From Prorocentrum cordatum (Eukaryota > Sar > Dinophyceae > Prorocentrales > Prorocentraceae), in NCBI GenBank assembly GCA_963575745.1, contig CAUYUJ010000903.1, forward strand, positions 578,001-642,000: a stretch of DNA of 64,000 nt, given 5' to 3'. Below are positions 54,646 to 64,000 of this stretch, piece after piece. Made by a program: the position numbers and the translations under genes. The notes beneath the pieces were generated by a model. It worked only from the letters and a program-made list of their open reading frames with translations, was not told the DNA's origin and did no database searches. How positions within the stretch are numbered: the first letter of the stretch is position 1; the number at the start of each line of letters is the position of its first letter.

Positions 54646-55673
54646 CATGATGGACCCACGAACCCGGAAAGGGATATAGACATGTGGAGCATGGACACGT
54701 TTTCATGATACCCAACTGGGCAACACCTCACGAAACATCCCACGAGACACCTCACGAAACAGCCCACGAGACACCTCACGAAACATTCCACGAGACACCT
54801 CACGAAACATTTCACGAGACACCCCGCGAAACATTCCACGAGTCACCCCACGAAACATTCCACGACGACAGGCAACCACTCAACCAAGGCGGTGTGGTCG
54901 TGCTGGGGAGTGGTCGTGCTGGGGTGTGGTCGTGCTGGGGGGTGGTCGTGCTGGGGTGTGGTCGTGCTGGGGGGGGTGGTCGTGCTGGGGGGTGGTTGTG
55001 CTGGGGCGTGGTCGTGCTGGGGCGTGGTCGTGCTGGAGTATGGTCGTGTTGGGGTGTGGTCGTGCTGGGGTGTGGTCGTGCTGGGGTGTGGTCTTGCTGG
55101 GGTGGGGTCGTGCTGGGGTGGGGTCCTGCTGGGGTGTGGTCGTGCTGGGGTGTGGTCGTGCTGGGGTGGGGTCGTGCTTGGGTGGGGTCGTGCTGGGGTG
55201 TGGTCGTTCTGGGGTGTGATCGTGCTGGGGTGTGGTCGTGCTAGGGTGGGGTCGTGCTGGGGTGGGGTCGTGCTGGGGTGTGGTCGTGCTAGGGAGTGGT
55301 CGTGCTGGGGTGTGGTCGTGCTGGGGGGTGGTCGTGCTGGGGTGTGGTCGTGCTGGGGGAGTGGTCGTGCTGGGGGGTGGTTGTGCTGGGGCGTGGTCGT
55401 GCGTGCTGGGGTGTGGTGAGGTCGGGATTTCAAAAACAAGCGTTTCGCTCGAGACATCCTCAAATTTTAATTCGCCGGCCTCAAAAACAAGCGTTTCGCT
55501 CGAGACATCCTCAAATTTTAATTCTCGGGCTCGTTATTTATCAAGGAAAAATTCGCCGGCCTCCTTCGACCTCGTTATTTATCAGGGAAAAAATTCGCCG
55601 GCCTCCTTCAAGCAGGCACCGGGGGACTTGTTTACAAACTAAAAGAGAACCCTGGGCTTAAGCCCTTTCCGGG
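54646..55673. mobile_element. CG composite element, shortest full copy (G)
   Basis: 1,028 bp with complete head, 24-bp array, one satellite block (54890-55420), two GTTTCGCTCGAGACATCCTC motifs, ATTCGCCGGCC/TTATTTATC, and tail. It interrupts the 20-bp ACCGAAGGATTGCAACAAAA array, which resumes immediately after it. Confidence 0.92.
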
Positions 55674-55760
55674 AAAAACCGAAGGATTGCAACAAAAACC
55701 AAGGATTGCAACAAAAACCAAGGTTTTTGTTGCAATCCTTTGTTGCAATCCTTCGTGGCG
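55674..55760. repeat. Continuation of 20-bp array, folding into a hairpin
   Basis: AAGGATTGCAACAAAAACC then GGTTTTTGTTGCAATCCTT: a perfect 19-bp inverted pair around AA (about 55700-55740), then two more reversed units. Confidence 0.88.
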
Positions 55761-55939
55761 CCAAGAGCGGGCGGGTGTCCGCGGGGGCGCGCGCGCCTCG
55801 CGGGGCGGCGCCTGGACGCGGGTGCGGCCGAGGGCCGCAGGTGACCCCAGGCCAGAGGTGTGGGCGGCGCCTTCAGGGCGGGGGGGCTTCCAGGGGTGCT
55901 CCCGAGAAGGCCTCGCAGAAGCCTCCGGGGCCCTTCTGA

Positions 55940-56125
55940 GAAGCCCACCTCCTCCTCCTCCTCCTCCTCCTCCTCCTCCTCGTCCTCCCCGTCCTCCTCC
56001 TCCTCCTCCTCCTCCTCCTCCTCCTCCTCCTCCTCCTCCTCCCCCTCCTCCTCCTCTCCACCACCACCACCACCACCACCTCCTCCTCCTCCTCCTCCTC
56101 CTCCTCCTCATCCTCCTCCTGGGTG
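55940..56125. repeat. (CCT)n tract with a CCACCACC segment
   Basis: About 185 bp. A (CCA)7-like stretch lies near 56058-56080. 55761-55939 is GC-rich, without a recognised gene. Confidence 0.96.
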
Positions 56126-56130
56126 AAGGC

Positions 56131-56284
56131 GGTGGGCTTCCCTCTGAGAAGCCCACCGCGGTCTTTGAGAGGCCGCCCCCCTCGCGCCGCCTTCTCGTCC
56201 GCGACGCCAGTCCCCAGGCCTTCCAAGGAGGCCCCCACGGCCTCCATGAGCACCCCTCAAGCGGTGCTCATGGAGGCCGTGGGG
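56131..56284. other. Two perfect stem-loops
   Basis: GTGGGCTTC/GAAGCCCAC (56131-56139 and 56147-56155) and a 22-bp perfect stem: CCCCACGGCCTCCATGAGCA ... with TGCTCATGGAGGCCGTGGGG, arms 56233-56254 and 56263-56284, loop CCTCAAGC. No surrounding repeat family explains them. Confidence 0.85.
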
Positions 56285-57129
56285 TCCTCCATGAGCCCAG
56301 GGGCACAAGAATAAGTGGACAAAAATCCCAGAATCCCCCGTATCTCCCGTACTCTCTGGACGTTCGTTTCCCCCTCCACTTCCCATAGTTCCCGGTCATC
56401 GACGTTTATTTGTGTTTGTGCGAGGCCGGAGGGCCCGAGGTCAGAATCAGTCAGGATCGAATCGGGAAATCGGATCGAATCGGAATGTGCGTCGGATCGG
56501 GCCGCGTCGGCACGGGATCGTAATCGAATCGGATCGGCCGCGCCGAGATGCACGACAACGCCATGCAAGCAACGGGCCGCATCGGATCGTCGAAATGTCA
56601 GAAGCGAGTCGGATCGAGCCCCATGGAATCGAAACCGAACCGGGCTGAGCGGATCGAAGTGGACGCTGCAGGGGCTCCAGACAGCGCGGAACGCTGCGAG
56701 CATCTCGGGCCAAGCACGCCTCTAGCAACCCCCGCTGGATGTCAGGGAAGGGGGACTGCCCCGAGGAGGAAGAGGAGGAGGACCAGTGAAAACCAAAGAG
56801 TCATCAACATGTTGAAATTAATTAACCCTCCCTGCAAGCTCCCTCTTCATAAGCCCCTACAGCGATTCATTTCTATTGAGGGAACTGCCTCGTTGGAAGA
56901 CACCCTTGAAGACCCTGAAGCATGCCAAAACATTGTTTTCGGGATTTCAACGCAACGGATCAACCTGACTGCTGCGTTTTGACGCTCCGGAACCGTGCCA
57001 AAACGTCTTTTGGGGGACTTCAACACCGCGAATCAACATAATTGTTGCACCCGCATAATCCTGAATCCTTCCAACACACCATGTCTGGTACGCTGATATG
57101 GGAATCCGTGAAATTGTTCCAACATTTAT
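56285..57129. other. Mixed sequence; GATCGAATCG-rich block
   Basis: 56445-56650 is dense in the words GGATCG, GAATCGG and TCGAATCGG, a loose short repeat. 56650-57080 has protein-like plus stretches (RVINMLKLINPPCKLPLHKP) but no recognised family. Confidence 0.4.
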
Positions 57130-57497
57130 GAACGAATGTGCGCGGCGCTAAGGCGAGAGCCACATTTTGAAAACGACCCGCCCTCAATCCATGAAACTCT
57201 TGCAACTGTTTAAAACGAATGTGCGCGGCACTAAGGCGAAGCCAACTTTTGAAACGACCCGCCCTCAATCCATGAAACTCTTGCAAATGTGTAACGGATG
57301 CGCGCGGCGCCAGAGCGAGAGCAACATGTTGAAAACCACCCGCCTTCAATGCGTGAAACTCTTGCAAATGTTCAAGACGAATGTGCGCGGCGCTCAGGCG
57401 AGAGCCATATTTTGAAACCACCCGCCCTCAATCCGTGAAACACTGGCAATGTTTTTAACGAATGCGCGCGGCGCTAAGGCGAGAGCCACATTTTGAA
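57130..57497 (-). repeat. 81-bp tandem array encoding a 27-aa period
   Basis: Four units with RACCCGCCCTCAATCCATGA, AACTCTTGCAA, then GTGCGCGGCGCTAAGGCGAG. 81 bp is 27 codons, and one minus frame is open for 133 aa with repeats such as LQEFHGLRAGRF and LRLSAAHIR. It could be a repeat-protein fragment or a chance open frame. Element H interrupts the array. Confidence 0.85.
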
Positions 57498-59822
57498 CAT
57501 GATCGACCCACGAACCCGGAAAGGAATATAGAAATGTAAGACATGGCAACGTTTCAAAGACACCTGATTGGGCGACGGGCAAATGCAATGCTTAGTGTAT
57601 CGACCTTGATGTACCGTGCCGAGGGCTGTGCTGTGCTGTGCCGTGCTGAATTGCGATGTGCCATGCCACGAGTGTGCTCTATAGCGTTGTGGATCGAGTC
57701 CTCCTTTGCATCCAAGTCCTGACCGAACTGATCTGGATCTTAAGCTCGAGCTGCCTAAGCACATAACTAGTAGCTGCCCCAGAGCTGATTGACAAGGGAA
57801 CATGCCAGGAGGACGCGCCGCAGAACGTCCCAAGGGACGCGCCAGGCGACGTGCCAGGGGACGTGCCATGGGGTCGCACCGCGGGACGTGCCAAGGGGAC
57901 GCGCTACGGAATGTGCCAATGGACGTGCCACGGGACGTGCCAAGAGACGCACCAAGAGACGCACCAAGCGAGGTGTCAGGGGACGTGCCACGGGGACGCA
58001 CCGCGGGACGTGCCAAGGGGACGCGCTACGGAGCGTGCCAATGGACGTGCCACGGGACGTGCCAGGGGACGCGCCGCGCGACGTGCCAGGGGGACTCGCC
58101 ACAGGACGCGCCACGGAACGTGCCAAAGAACGTGCCAAGTTGCAATGCTGAATGAGTGTATCGATCTTGATGTAATGTGCCGCGGGCTGTGCTGTGCTGT
58201 GCCGTGCTGAACTGCGATGTGCCACGTGACGAGTTTGCTCTATAGCGTTGTGGATCGAGTCCTCCTTTGCATCCGAGTCCTAACCGAACTGATCTGGATC
58301 TTAAGCTCGAGCTGCCTGAGCACGTAGTAGCTGCCCCAGAGCTAATTCACGGGGGGCATGCTAGGAAGACGCGCCGCCGAAAGTTCCAAGGGACGCGCCA
58401 GGCGACGTGCCAGGGGACGTGCCGTGGGGACGCACCACGGGACGTGCCAAGGGGACGCGCTACGGAACGTGCCAATGCATTATGGACGTGCCACGGGACG
58501 TGCCAGGGGACGCGCCGCGCGACGTGCCAGGGGGACTCGCCACAGGACGCGCCACGGAACGTGCCAAAGAACGTGCCAAGTTGCAATGCTGAGTGAGTGT
58601 ACCGATCTGGATGTAATGTGCCGAGGGCTGTGCTGTGCTGCGCCGTGCTGAACTGCGATGTGCCATGCCGCGATTGTGCTCTACAGCGTTGTGGATCAAG
58701 TCCTGCGTTCCATCCGAGTCCTGACCGAATTGATCTGGATCTTAAGCTCGAGCTGCCTGAGCACATAGTCCACGAAGTAGCTGCCGCAGAGCTAATTGAC
58801 AAGGAATCATGCCAGGAAGACGCGCCGCGGAACGTTCCAAGGGACGCGCCAGGCGACGTGCCAGGGGACGTGCCACGGGGACGCACCGCGAGACGTGCCA
58901 AGGGGACGCGCTACAGAACGTGCTGGGGACAAGCGTCGTGTTGGTGGCCTGGACACGTAAAAACACGGTGCCATCTCGGGACAACCATGAGAGATACCCC
59001 TGGGTGGCCTGGACACGTAAAACACGTGGTTCCAGCTCGGGACAATCATGTTAGAGATCTCCCTGGGTGGCCTGAGCATGAAAAAACACGTGGTTCCAGC
59101 TCGAGACAGCCATGTTAGATACCCCTCTGCGTGACTTGGATACGCTGAATTCGCGCTCCCGCTCGAGACATCCTCACAACGTCTTCCCTGGAGAGGCCCC
59201 CCAAGCGCACCCCCCTGTTCAGAGCAAGAAGCCATCACTTTTCCTCATAATTCGGCGTTGGGCCCGACGCCATGTTAGATACCCCAACTCTGCAAAACCA
59301 GCGTTTCGCTCGAGATATCCTCAACAAATTCTGAAAAGCAAGCGTTTCGCTCGAGACATCCCCAACTCTGCAAAGCCAGCGTTTCGCTCGAGACATCCTC
59401 AACAAATTCTGAAAAACAAGCGTTTCGCTCGAGACATCCTGTCAAAATCACAAGAAATCTAAATTCCTGCGCGCGGGACGCGGCACGCGCGAGACATCCT
59501 CAGAATTCCTGCGCGAGGAGCGCTTTTCCGTGTCGCGGTCGGCTCTGCAAAACCAGCGTTTCGCTCGAGACATCCTCAACAAATTCTGAAACCAAGCGTT
59601 TCGCTCGAGACATCCCCAACTCTGCAAAACCAGCATTTCGCTCGAGACACCCTCGACACATTCTGAAAAACAAGCGCTTCGCTCGAGACATCCTCAAAAA
59701 TAGTTCCGCCGGCCCTACCCCCGCACGTAATTTATCGCAGAATAATTTCGCCGGCCCAAGTCGCAGGGGGGCCGGGGGGTTAACCTACTAAAAGAGAACC
59801 CTGGGCCCGCGCCCTTTCCGGG
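57498..59822. mobile_element. CG composite element, GGACGTGCC cargo (copy H)
   Basis: Head CATGATCGACCCACGAACCC; three ~420-560-bp GGGACGTGCC units; a ~61-bp CCTGGACACGTAAAAACACG array (58938-59130) found only here; many GTTTCGCTCGAGACATCCTC motifs (59160-59700); tail GCGCCCTTTCCGGG. Inserted at TTTTGAA in the 81-bp array, which resumes as AAAACCATCCGCC. Confidence 0.9.
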
Positions 59823-60084
59823 AAAACCATCCGCCGTCCATCTGTGAAGCTGTTGCTACTTTCTAAGCTTCAGGGTCAAGAATGGTGAGGAAGTCTCGGG
59901 CGAAACGCCGGGCCCGCTCCAAAAACTGGCCTCGGGGTGCGACAGGGAGAAGTTGTTTACAAGGAAAAGGAATGGAGGAGGAGGAGGAGGAGGAGGAGGA
60001 GGAGGAGGAGGAGGACTGAGTACTGAGGACTGAGGAAGGGGAGGGGGAGGGGGAGGGGGAGGGGGAGGGGGACCCTGAGCTTCC
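59823..60084. repeat. 81-bp array remnant, then GGA and GGGGGA tracts
   Basis: 59823-59860 continues the interrupted array. 59970-60015 is (GGA)n, and 60036-60071 is (GGGGGA)n. Confidence 0.9.
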
Positions 60085-60345
60085 TCAGTGTTGTTTTTTA
60101 GCTCTCGAGTGTTAAAAAATAGACCCTGGACTTATCGATCTATTTTTTTAAGTCTATAGTGTTATTTTTAAGTTTATAGTGTTATCGTGCTATCTACAGT
60201 GCTATCTACAGTGTTACTTTTAAGTCTATAGTGTTATAGTGTTATTTTTAAGTCTATATATCAGTGCTATTTTTAAGTTATAGTGTTATTTTTAAGTCTA
60301 TATATCTATAGTGTTATAGTGCTACTTTTAGGTTTGGTTGTGTTA
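60085..60345. repeat. AT-rich TTTTTAAGTCTATAGTGTTA repeat
   Basis: About nine diverged copies of a 20-28-bp unit in the most AT-rich stretch of the window; a TATA/GTATATAT microsatellite follows to 60460. Confidence 0.92.
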
Positions 60346-60596
60346 TATGTTTTTATGTTTTGTGTATATGTGGTATATATATACGTACATATATAACATA
60401 CGTAGTAATAACTACTCTATGTCTATATATGTATATATATACATATATATATATATTCAATATGAATACTCGACTCAGAGTCTTTCAGGACAATGGGCAT
60501 TGTCGTCCGTCGTCGTCGGTCGGTCGTCGTCGTCGGAAGGAGGGAGGAGGGAGCTTGCACCTCATCACCTCGTCGTCGTCGTCGTCGTCGTCGTCG

Positions 60597-60730
60597 CCAA
60601 ACCTTGTGCTCCCCGTAGGGCAGGGGGAGCAGGGAGGAGAGGAGGACGAGGAAGGAGGAGGAAGTGTGCCCAAGAATCCCGCCGATTCTTGGGCACAAGG
60701 TTTGGTGGTCGCGCTTCGCGCGCGCGTTGT
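60597..60730. other. Overlapping alternative hairpins plus GCGCGC core
   Basis: GTGCCCAAGAATC/GATTCTTGGGCAC forms a perfect 13-bp stem (60666-60678, 60684-60696). CCAAACCTTGTGC (60597-60609) is the exact complement of GCACAAGGTTTGG (60693-60705), which overlaps the first stem's right arm, so the two are mutually exclusive. A GTCGCGCTTCGCGCGCGCG word follows at 60708. Confidence 0.8.
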
Positions 60731-60937
60731 TTTCCGCGTGAACGTCCTTATGTTTTGCTTGTTGTCACTTTTATGCTATTTCCATTTGGGCCGCTGCGGG
60801 GTTGTTTTCACGATTTCCTTTAAAGGGGCGGAGGGAGCGTTTGATTTCATACATTCCTGTAACAACACTCGAGGGCAAAAAAACAACACGGCGGGTAGGT
60901 TGTCAGATGTGCCGCTTTCTCCTCCAGAAATTGGGGT

Positions 60938-60957
60938 GTGGGGGGGGGGGGGGGGGT

Positions 60958-60994
<37 letters not shown>

Positions 60995-60996
60995 GT

Positions 60997-61071
<75 letters not shown>
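60938..61071. repeat. ~130-nt near-pure poly-G tract
   Basis: G run interrupted only by a few T's at about 60957, 60994-60996 and 61029. It has strong G-quadruplex potential. 60731-60937 is spacer without a recognised gene. Confidence 0.95.
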
Positions 61072-61072
<1 letters not shown>

Positions 61073-61852
61073 GCCCCACCTCTAACAATTTGCGCGTGCT
61101 CGAGAGTTTCAAAGAAAAATTAAATTAAGAAAAAAAAAATAAGAAAAGAAGAAGAAAAAAAAAAAAAAATGAAAAAAATAAGATACCCACTCTCATCCCA
61201 TCATAAATCTATCCCAGACACCGCCACCTATTCCTACCGCCACCGCGCCTCCCCGACTCCCCGCCCCCACACCCTCTCCCTCCCCCCGTCCGCACCCACC
61301 CCCGGCCCCACCCCCCCCCCCCCCCACCACCAAGGGGCACGTGCCAGCCATTCCTTCTCCCCCCCCGTCTGCTTCCTCGTCCTGTTCCCTTTTCCCCGTT
61401 CCACCCCTCCTCCTCCATCCTCCTCTTCCTTCTCCCCCTCCTCCTCCTCCGCCTCCGCTTTCTCGACACCTCATCGTGGAGCGCGCAATGGCGTCGGTAC
61501 ATCCATTCGGCACCCTGCCCCCTGTCCCTATCCAGTTTGGCCCACGCCCCACTAGGGGCGGTCCGGTGTAGATGGCGGGGGGGCTCTCTAGATCAGGACG
61601 CCGACTTGGTCGCGCTCGGGCTCCGGTCCCTCCCAGCGTGCTGCAGAAAATACAGGAACATGCGCATCGACGTTCTCATCGTACAGTTCTTGAGGGAGGA
61701 CGTGGGGGGTTCAACGCAATGGTGAGTAACGCCCTGGAACACGGTTTCTCGCCTCAGCGCGGTTTGGCCCAGAATCAAGCTCCTGCAAGCCCCAGGATCA
61801 AGCTCTTTGCCTCAGCGCGGTTTGGTTCTCACCCCAGTCATGCAAGCGAATG
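61072..61852. other. Spacer with C-rich tracts; possible plus-strand exon end
   Basis: 61250-61480 is C/CT-rich. A plus frame (DQDADLVALGLRSLPACC, RIDVLIVQFLREDVGG) ends at a canonical GTGAGT near 61722, but nothing upstream or downstream confirms an exon. GCCTCAGCGCGGTTTGG occurs twice (61751, 61810). Confidence 0.3.
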
Positions 61853-62042
61853 TCACCCAATCATATCCTCGAGTTCCTGATCGGTCAGGACATGCCCGGG
61901 GGGGGGCAGCGGCGCGGGCAGGGGTGGTGGATTCCTCAGGTATTCCAGCCAATCGTCCCAGTACCCAGTGGGATCGCGGGGCTCCCTCACTGTGCGACGT
62001 GGAGGGTCGTAGATCCCGAGCTCTCTCCATTGGCCCTCGGGG
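61853..62042 (-). CDS. Terminal exon of an unknown gene
   Basis: A strong acceptor (TTGTTTTCAG, complement of 62043-62052) opens a frame beginning PEGQWRELGIYDPPRRTV, then DPTGYWDDWLEYLRN, a Pro-rich run and HVLTDQELEDMIG before TGA at 61853. Composition, acceptor and stop agree. Upstream exons are not certain: the frame at 62773-63139 has a similar style. The domain is not recognised. Confidence 0.55.
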
Positions 62043-62099
62043 CTGAAAACAATAGGTAAAGTTAAGGCTCGATGGCGAGCGGGGGTGTGGGGGCCGAGA

Positions 62100-62211
62100 G
62101 AGAGAGATGGAGAGAGATGGGGGCGACGACGACGGACGGACGACGACGACGACGACGTCGACGCCCGCGTCGACGACGACGACGACGACGACGATGCCCC
62201 AAGCGGGCCTC

Positions 62212-62262
<51 letters not shown>

Positions 62263-62300
62263 CTTGCCCTTTCGCGCACCCGAGGCGCGAGCGGCAGCGC
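62100..62300. repeat. (GAC)n microsatellite
   Basis: Two GAC/ACG blocks (62125-62195, 62210-62262) around CCCCAAGCGGGCCTCC. They would lie in the intron of the minus-strand gene. GGA-rich sequence follows (62383-62500). Confidence 0.95.
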
Positions 62301-62616
62301 GTGTGCCCGAGCGGAGTGCAAGCGTGGCGCTGGGGGGGGAGGGATGGCGTAGGCCCTGCCCAGTTTCGTCGTCGTCGGAGTGGAATGGAGGAGGAGGGGG
62401 ATGGGGGTCCGAGGAGGAAGAGGAAGAGGAGGAAGAGGAGGAGGATGGCGAGGACGAGGAGGAGGAGGAGGAGAGGGAGGAGGGAGGGGAGTCCGCGGCG
62501 ACAGTGACGAGGCTGGGCAAAGCCTGCGCTCGTCCTCGTCCCCTCCATCTCCCACCCAACCCTCTTCGCCGCCGTCTCGGCTGGGCCCCTTGACGGGGCC
62601 AGAGGCCCGTGGCGCT

Positions 62617-62772
62617 CTTACCCTGACCTTCCAGAGAGCTATTTTTTAGCACTGGAGGCCTAAAAACCTAAAAAGCTCAGCGAAACAGCTTAAAACCAAG
62701 ACGTAGAATAGCTCTGGGATATGTTTTTAGGTCGCGTGCTATTTTTTAGCCCTCCTGGAAGGTCAGGGTAAG
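62617..62772. mobile_element. 156-bp MITE-like inverted-repeat element
   Basis: Perfect 18-bp ends CTTACCCTGACCTTCCAG and their complement. Inside each, GCTATTTTTTAGC recurs (62639 and 62738), plus GCCTAAAAACCTAAAA. The length is a multiple of three. Confidence 0.88.
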
Positions 62773-63139
62773 GTGGGGAGGGTCCGAGGGGAGTTTCGTT
62801 CTTGCGGGTGCGACGGCAGGGCGGTCGGGCAAGTCGGGCCACTGCCGCTGCCCAGTCTGGCCCATCGGGCCAGGCACCGGTCAGGTAGTAGGCTGCGTCG
62901 GCGTCGCGGCCCGACTCGCCCGCCCGCCCGCCCGCCGGATCCACGAGGCCGAAAGGCCACTCCCCTGTCGCGGGGCAGAGCTTGGCCGCGATGGGCCGAG
63001 GCCCGTCATGGAAGGCGGACCCCGAGCGGGTGGGGGTCAGCCTCGCGACGCTGGTCGACGATGAGAACGACATCAAGTACGCGCCGAGTTTCCAGGACAG
63101 GGGCCGCCCAAGCTTTAGAAAATCCGAAGGGAAAGGCAA
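62773..63139 (-). CDS. Possible exon of unknown gene (strand ambiguous)
   Basis: The minus frame reads AYLMSFSSSTSVARLTP, FHDGPRPIAAKLCPATGEWP, FGLVDPAGG, DAAYYLTGAWPDGPDWAAAV and RRTRKNETPLGPSPPYPD, protein-like and GC3-rich, up to the edge of the MITE. The plus strand of 62991-63130 is also plausible (RVGVSLATLVDDENDIKYAP), and a plus stretch near 63466-63545 reads DEEALGKLTAGLKKHMEDRG. I favour minus because the adjacent terminal exon is on minus, but the call is weak. Confidence 0.35.
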
Positions 63140-63707
63140 AGGAGGACAGAGGGAGGAGGAGGGGGAGGAGGATTGGAGGGGAGGGAGAGGAGGAGGAGGA
63201 GAGTCAGGAGGGCGGAGGTGGCGAAGAGAAGGATGTGGATGAGAAAGGGGAGGGGGATGGGGGTGAGGTTTATGATGATGATGAGGATGATGGAGGCGAT
63301 GGCGACTATTATCACGAGGAGGAGGAGGATGATCAGGAGGAGGAAGGGAGGATGATGAGGCGGGCGAGGAGGAGGAGGAGGAGGAGGAGCGTCGGCGGCG
63401 GGGCGCTTAGGTGCGGAGAAGGAGTTAGGATAAGGAGGAGGAAGGGGGCGGGGCGGGCAGCGCGCTCTGCGCAGGATCCGCCCGACGAGGAGGCCTTGGG
63501 CAAGCTCACTGCTGGCCTGAAGAAGCACATGGAGGACCGCGGCCTTATTCCTCCCCCTCCTCCTCCCCTTCCCCCTCCTCCTCCCCTTCCCCCTCCTCCT
63601 CCTCCCCCTCCTCCTCCTCCTCCTCCTCCTCCTCCTCCTTCTCCTTCCGGACACCCCTCACTCCCCTCATCCCCACCCCTCCTTATTATTCTTCCTCTGG
63701 TTCCTCG

Positions 63708-63763
<56 letters not shown>

Positions 63764-63907
63764 CTCTTTCTTCCCTCCTCCCGCCTCCCCCTCTCCCTCC
63801 CACCCCTTTCACCATCGCCGGCTTTCTCTTCACTCCCTCTCTCCCTTTGTTTCTCCCTCGCTCGCATCTCTCCCTCCCTCCCCTCTCTTCCCTCTCCCCC
63901 TCCTTTT

Positions 63908-63961
<54 letters not shown>

Positions 63962-64000
63962 TGCGAGGAGTGCCCTAGCTTGAACGCGACTTGGGCCGCT
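63140..64000. repeat. Purine tract, (CCT)n and two (TC)n microsatellites
   Basis: GGA/GAT-rich 63145-63440; CCT-rich 63545-63650; (TC)n at 63715-63760 and 63910-63958. The intervening 63440-63545 is the possible plus-strand coding stretch noted at 62773-63139. Confidence 0.85.

Overview
This is nuclear DNA from a dinoflagellate; the species cannot be fixed from the window. Three things point there. The dinoflagellate spliced leader (SL) occurs on the minus strand at 13325-13346, with shorter or decayed copies at 10954-10970 and 50241-50262. Palindromic introner-type introns lie in a gene. GC-rich coding islands sit in a sea of satellites, microsatellites and foldback DNA. Only about 10-15% of the window looks coding, and every supported gene is on the minus strand.

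Layout. 0-1 kb: a Ty1/copia-like gag fragment running off the left edge. 5.3-8.5 kb: a large broken coding region of unknown function whose frame changes mostly coincide with G/C homopolymers. 9.1-10.9 kb: a 10-TM drug/metabolite transporter (EamA type) with an SL relic 55 nt upstream of its ATG and one or two introns that are themselves inverted-repeat elements. 11-20 kb: dispersed ~400-bp units built of TCTTGG repeats, short tandem arrays and GCGCGC hairpins. 20.1-26.7 kb: a tandem pair of ~3.2-kb repeats, the second carrying a fresh 177-bp MITE. 26.7-28.8 kb: a ~2-kb foldback palindrome. 30-32 kb: purine/pyrimidine tracts and a 52-bp tandem array. 32.6-41.9 kb, 48.0-55.7 kb and 57.5-59.8 kb: a family of composite elements (here called CG elements) with shared ends (CATGATSGACCCACGAACCC at one end, GCCCTTTCCGGG at the other) that carry different satellite cargoes. 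46.4-48.0 kb: an ionotropic glutamate receptor-like channel with two compensating frameshifts. 61.8-63.1 kb: the 3' part of an unknown gene, among long simple repeats.

How the parts relate. The transporter and the receptor look like recycled SL-bearing mRNAs that re-entered the genome. The transporter later gained introners. The receptor's leader was split by a CG element, and removing that element puts the SL relic 52 nt upstream of the ATG, close to the transporter's spacing. A second CG-element insertion (two elements head to tail, 34672-39217) splits a secreted-protein reading frame; removing it with one copy of a 2-bp AA duplication rejoins the frame. The CG elements, introners, MITEs and hairpins are the notable content. 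Several gene breaks may be assembly indels rather than biology.
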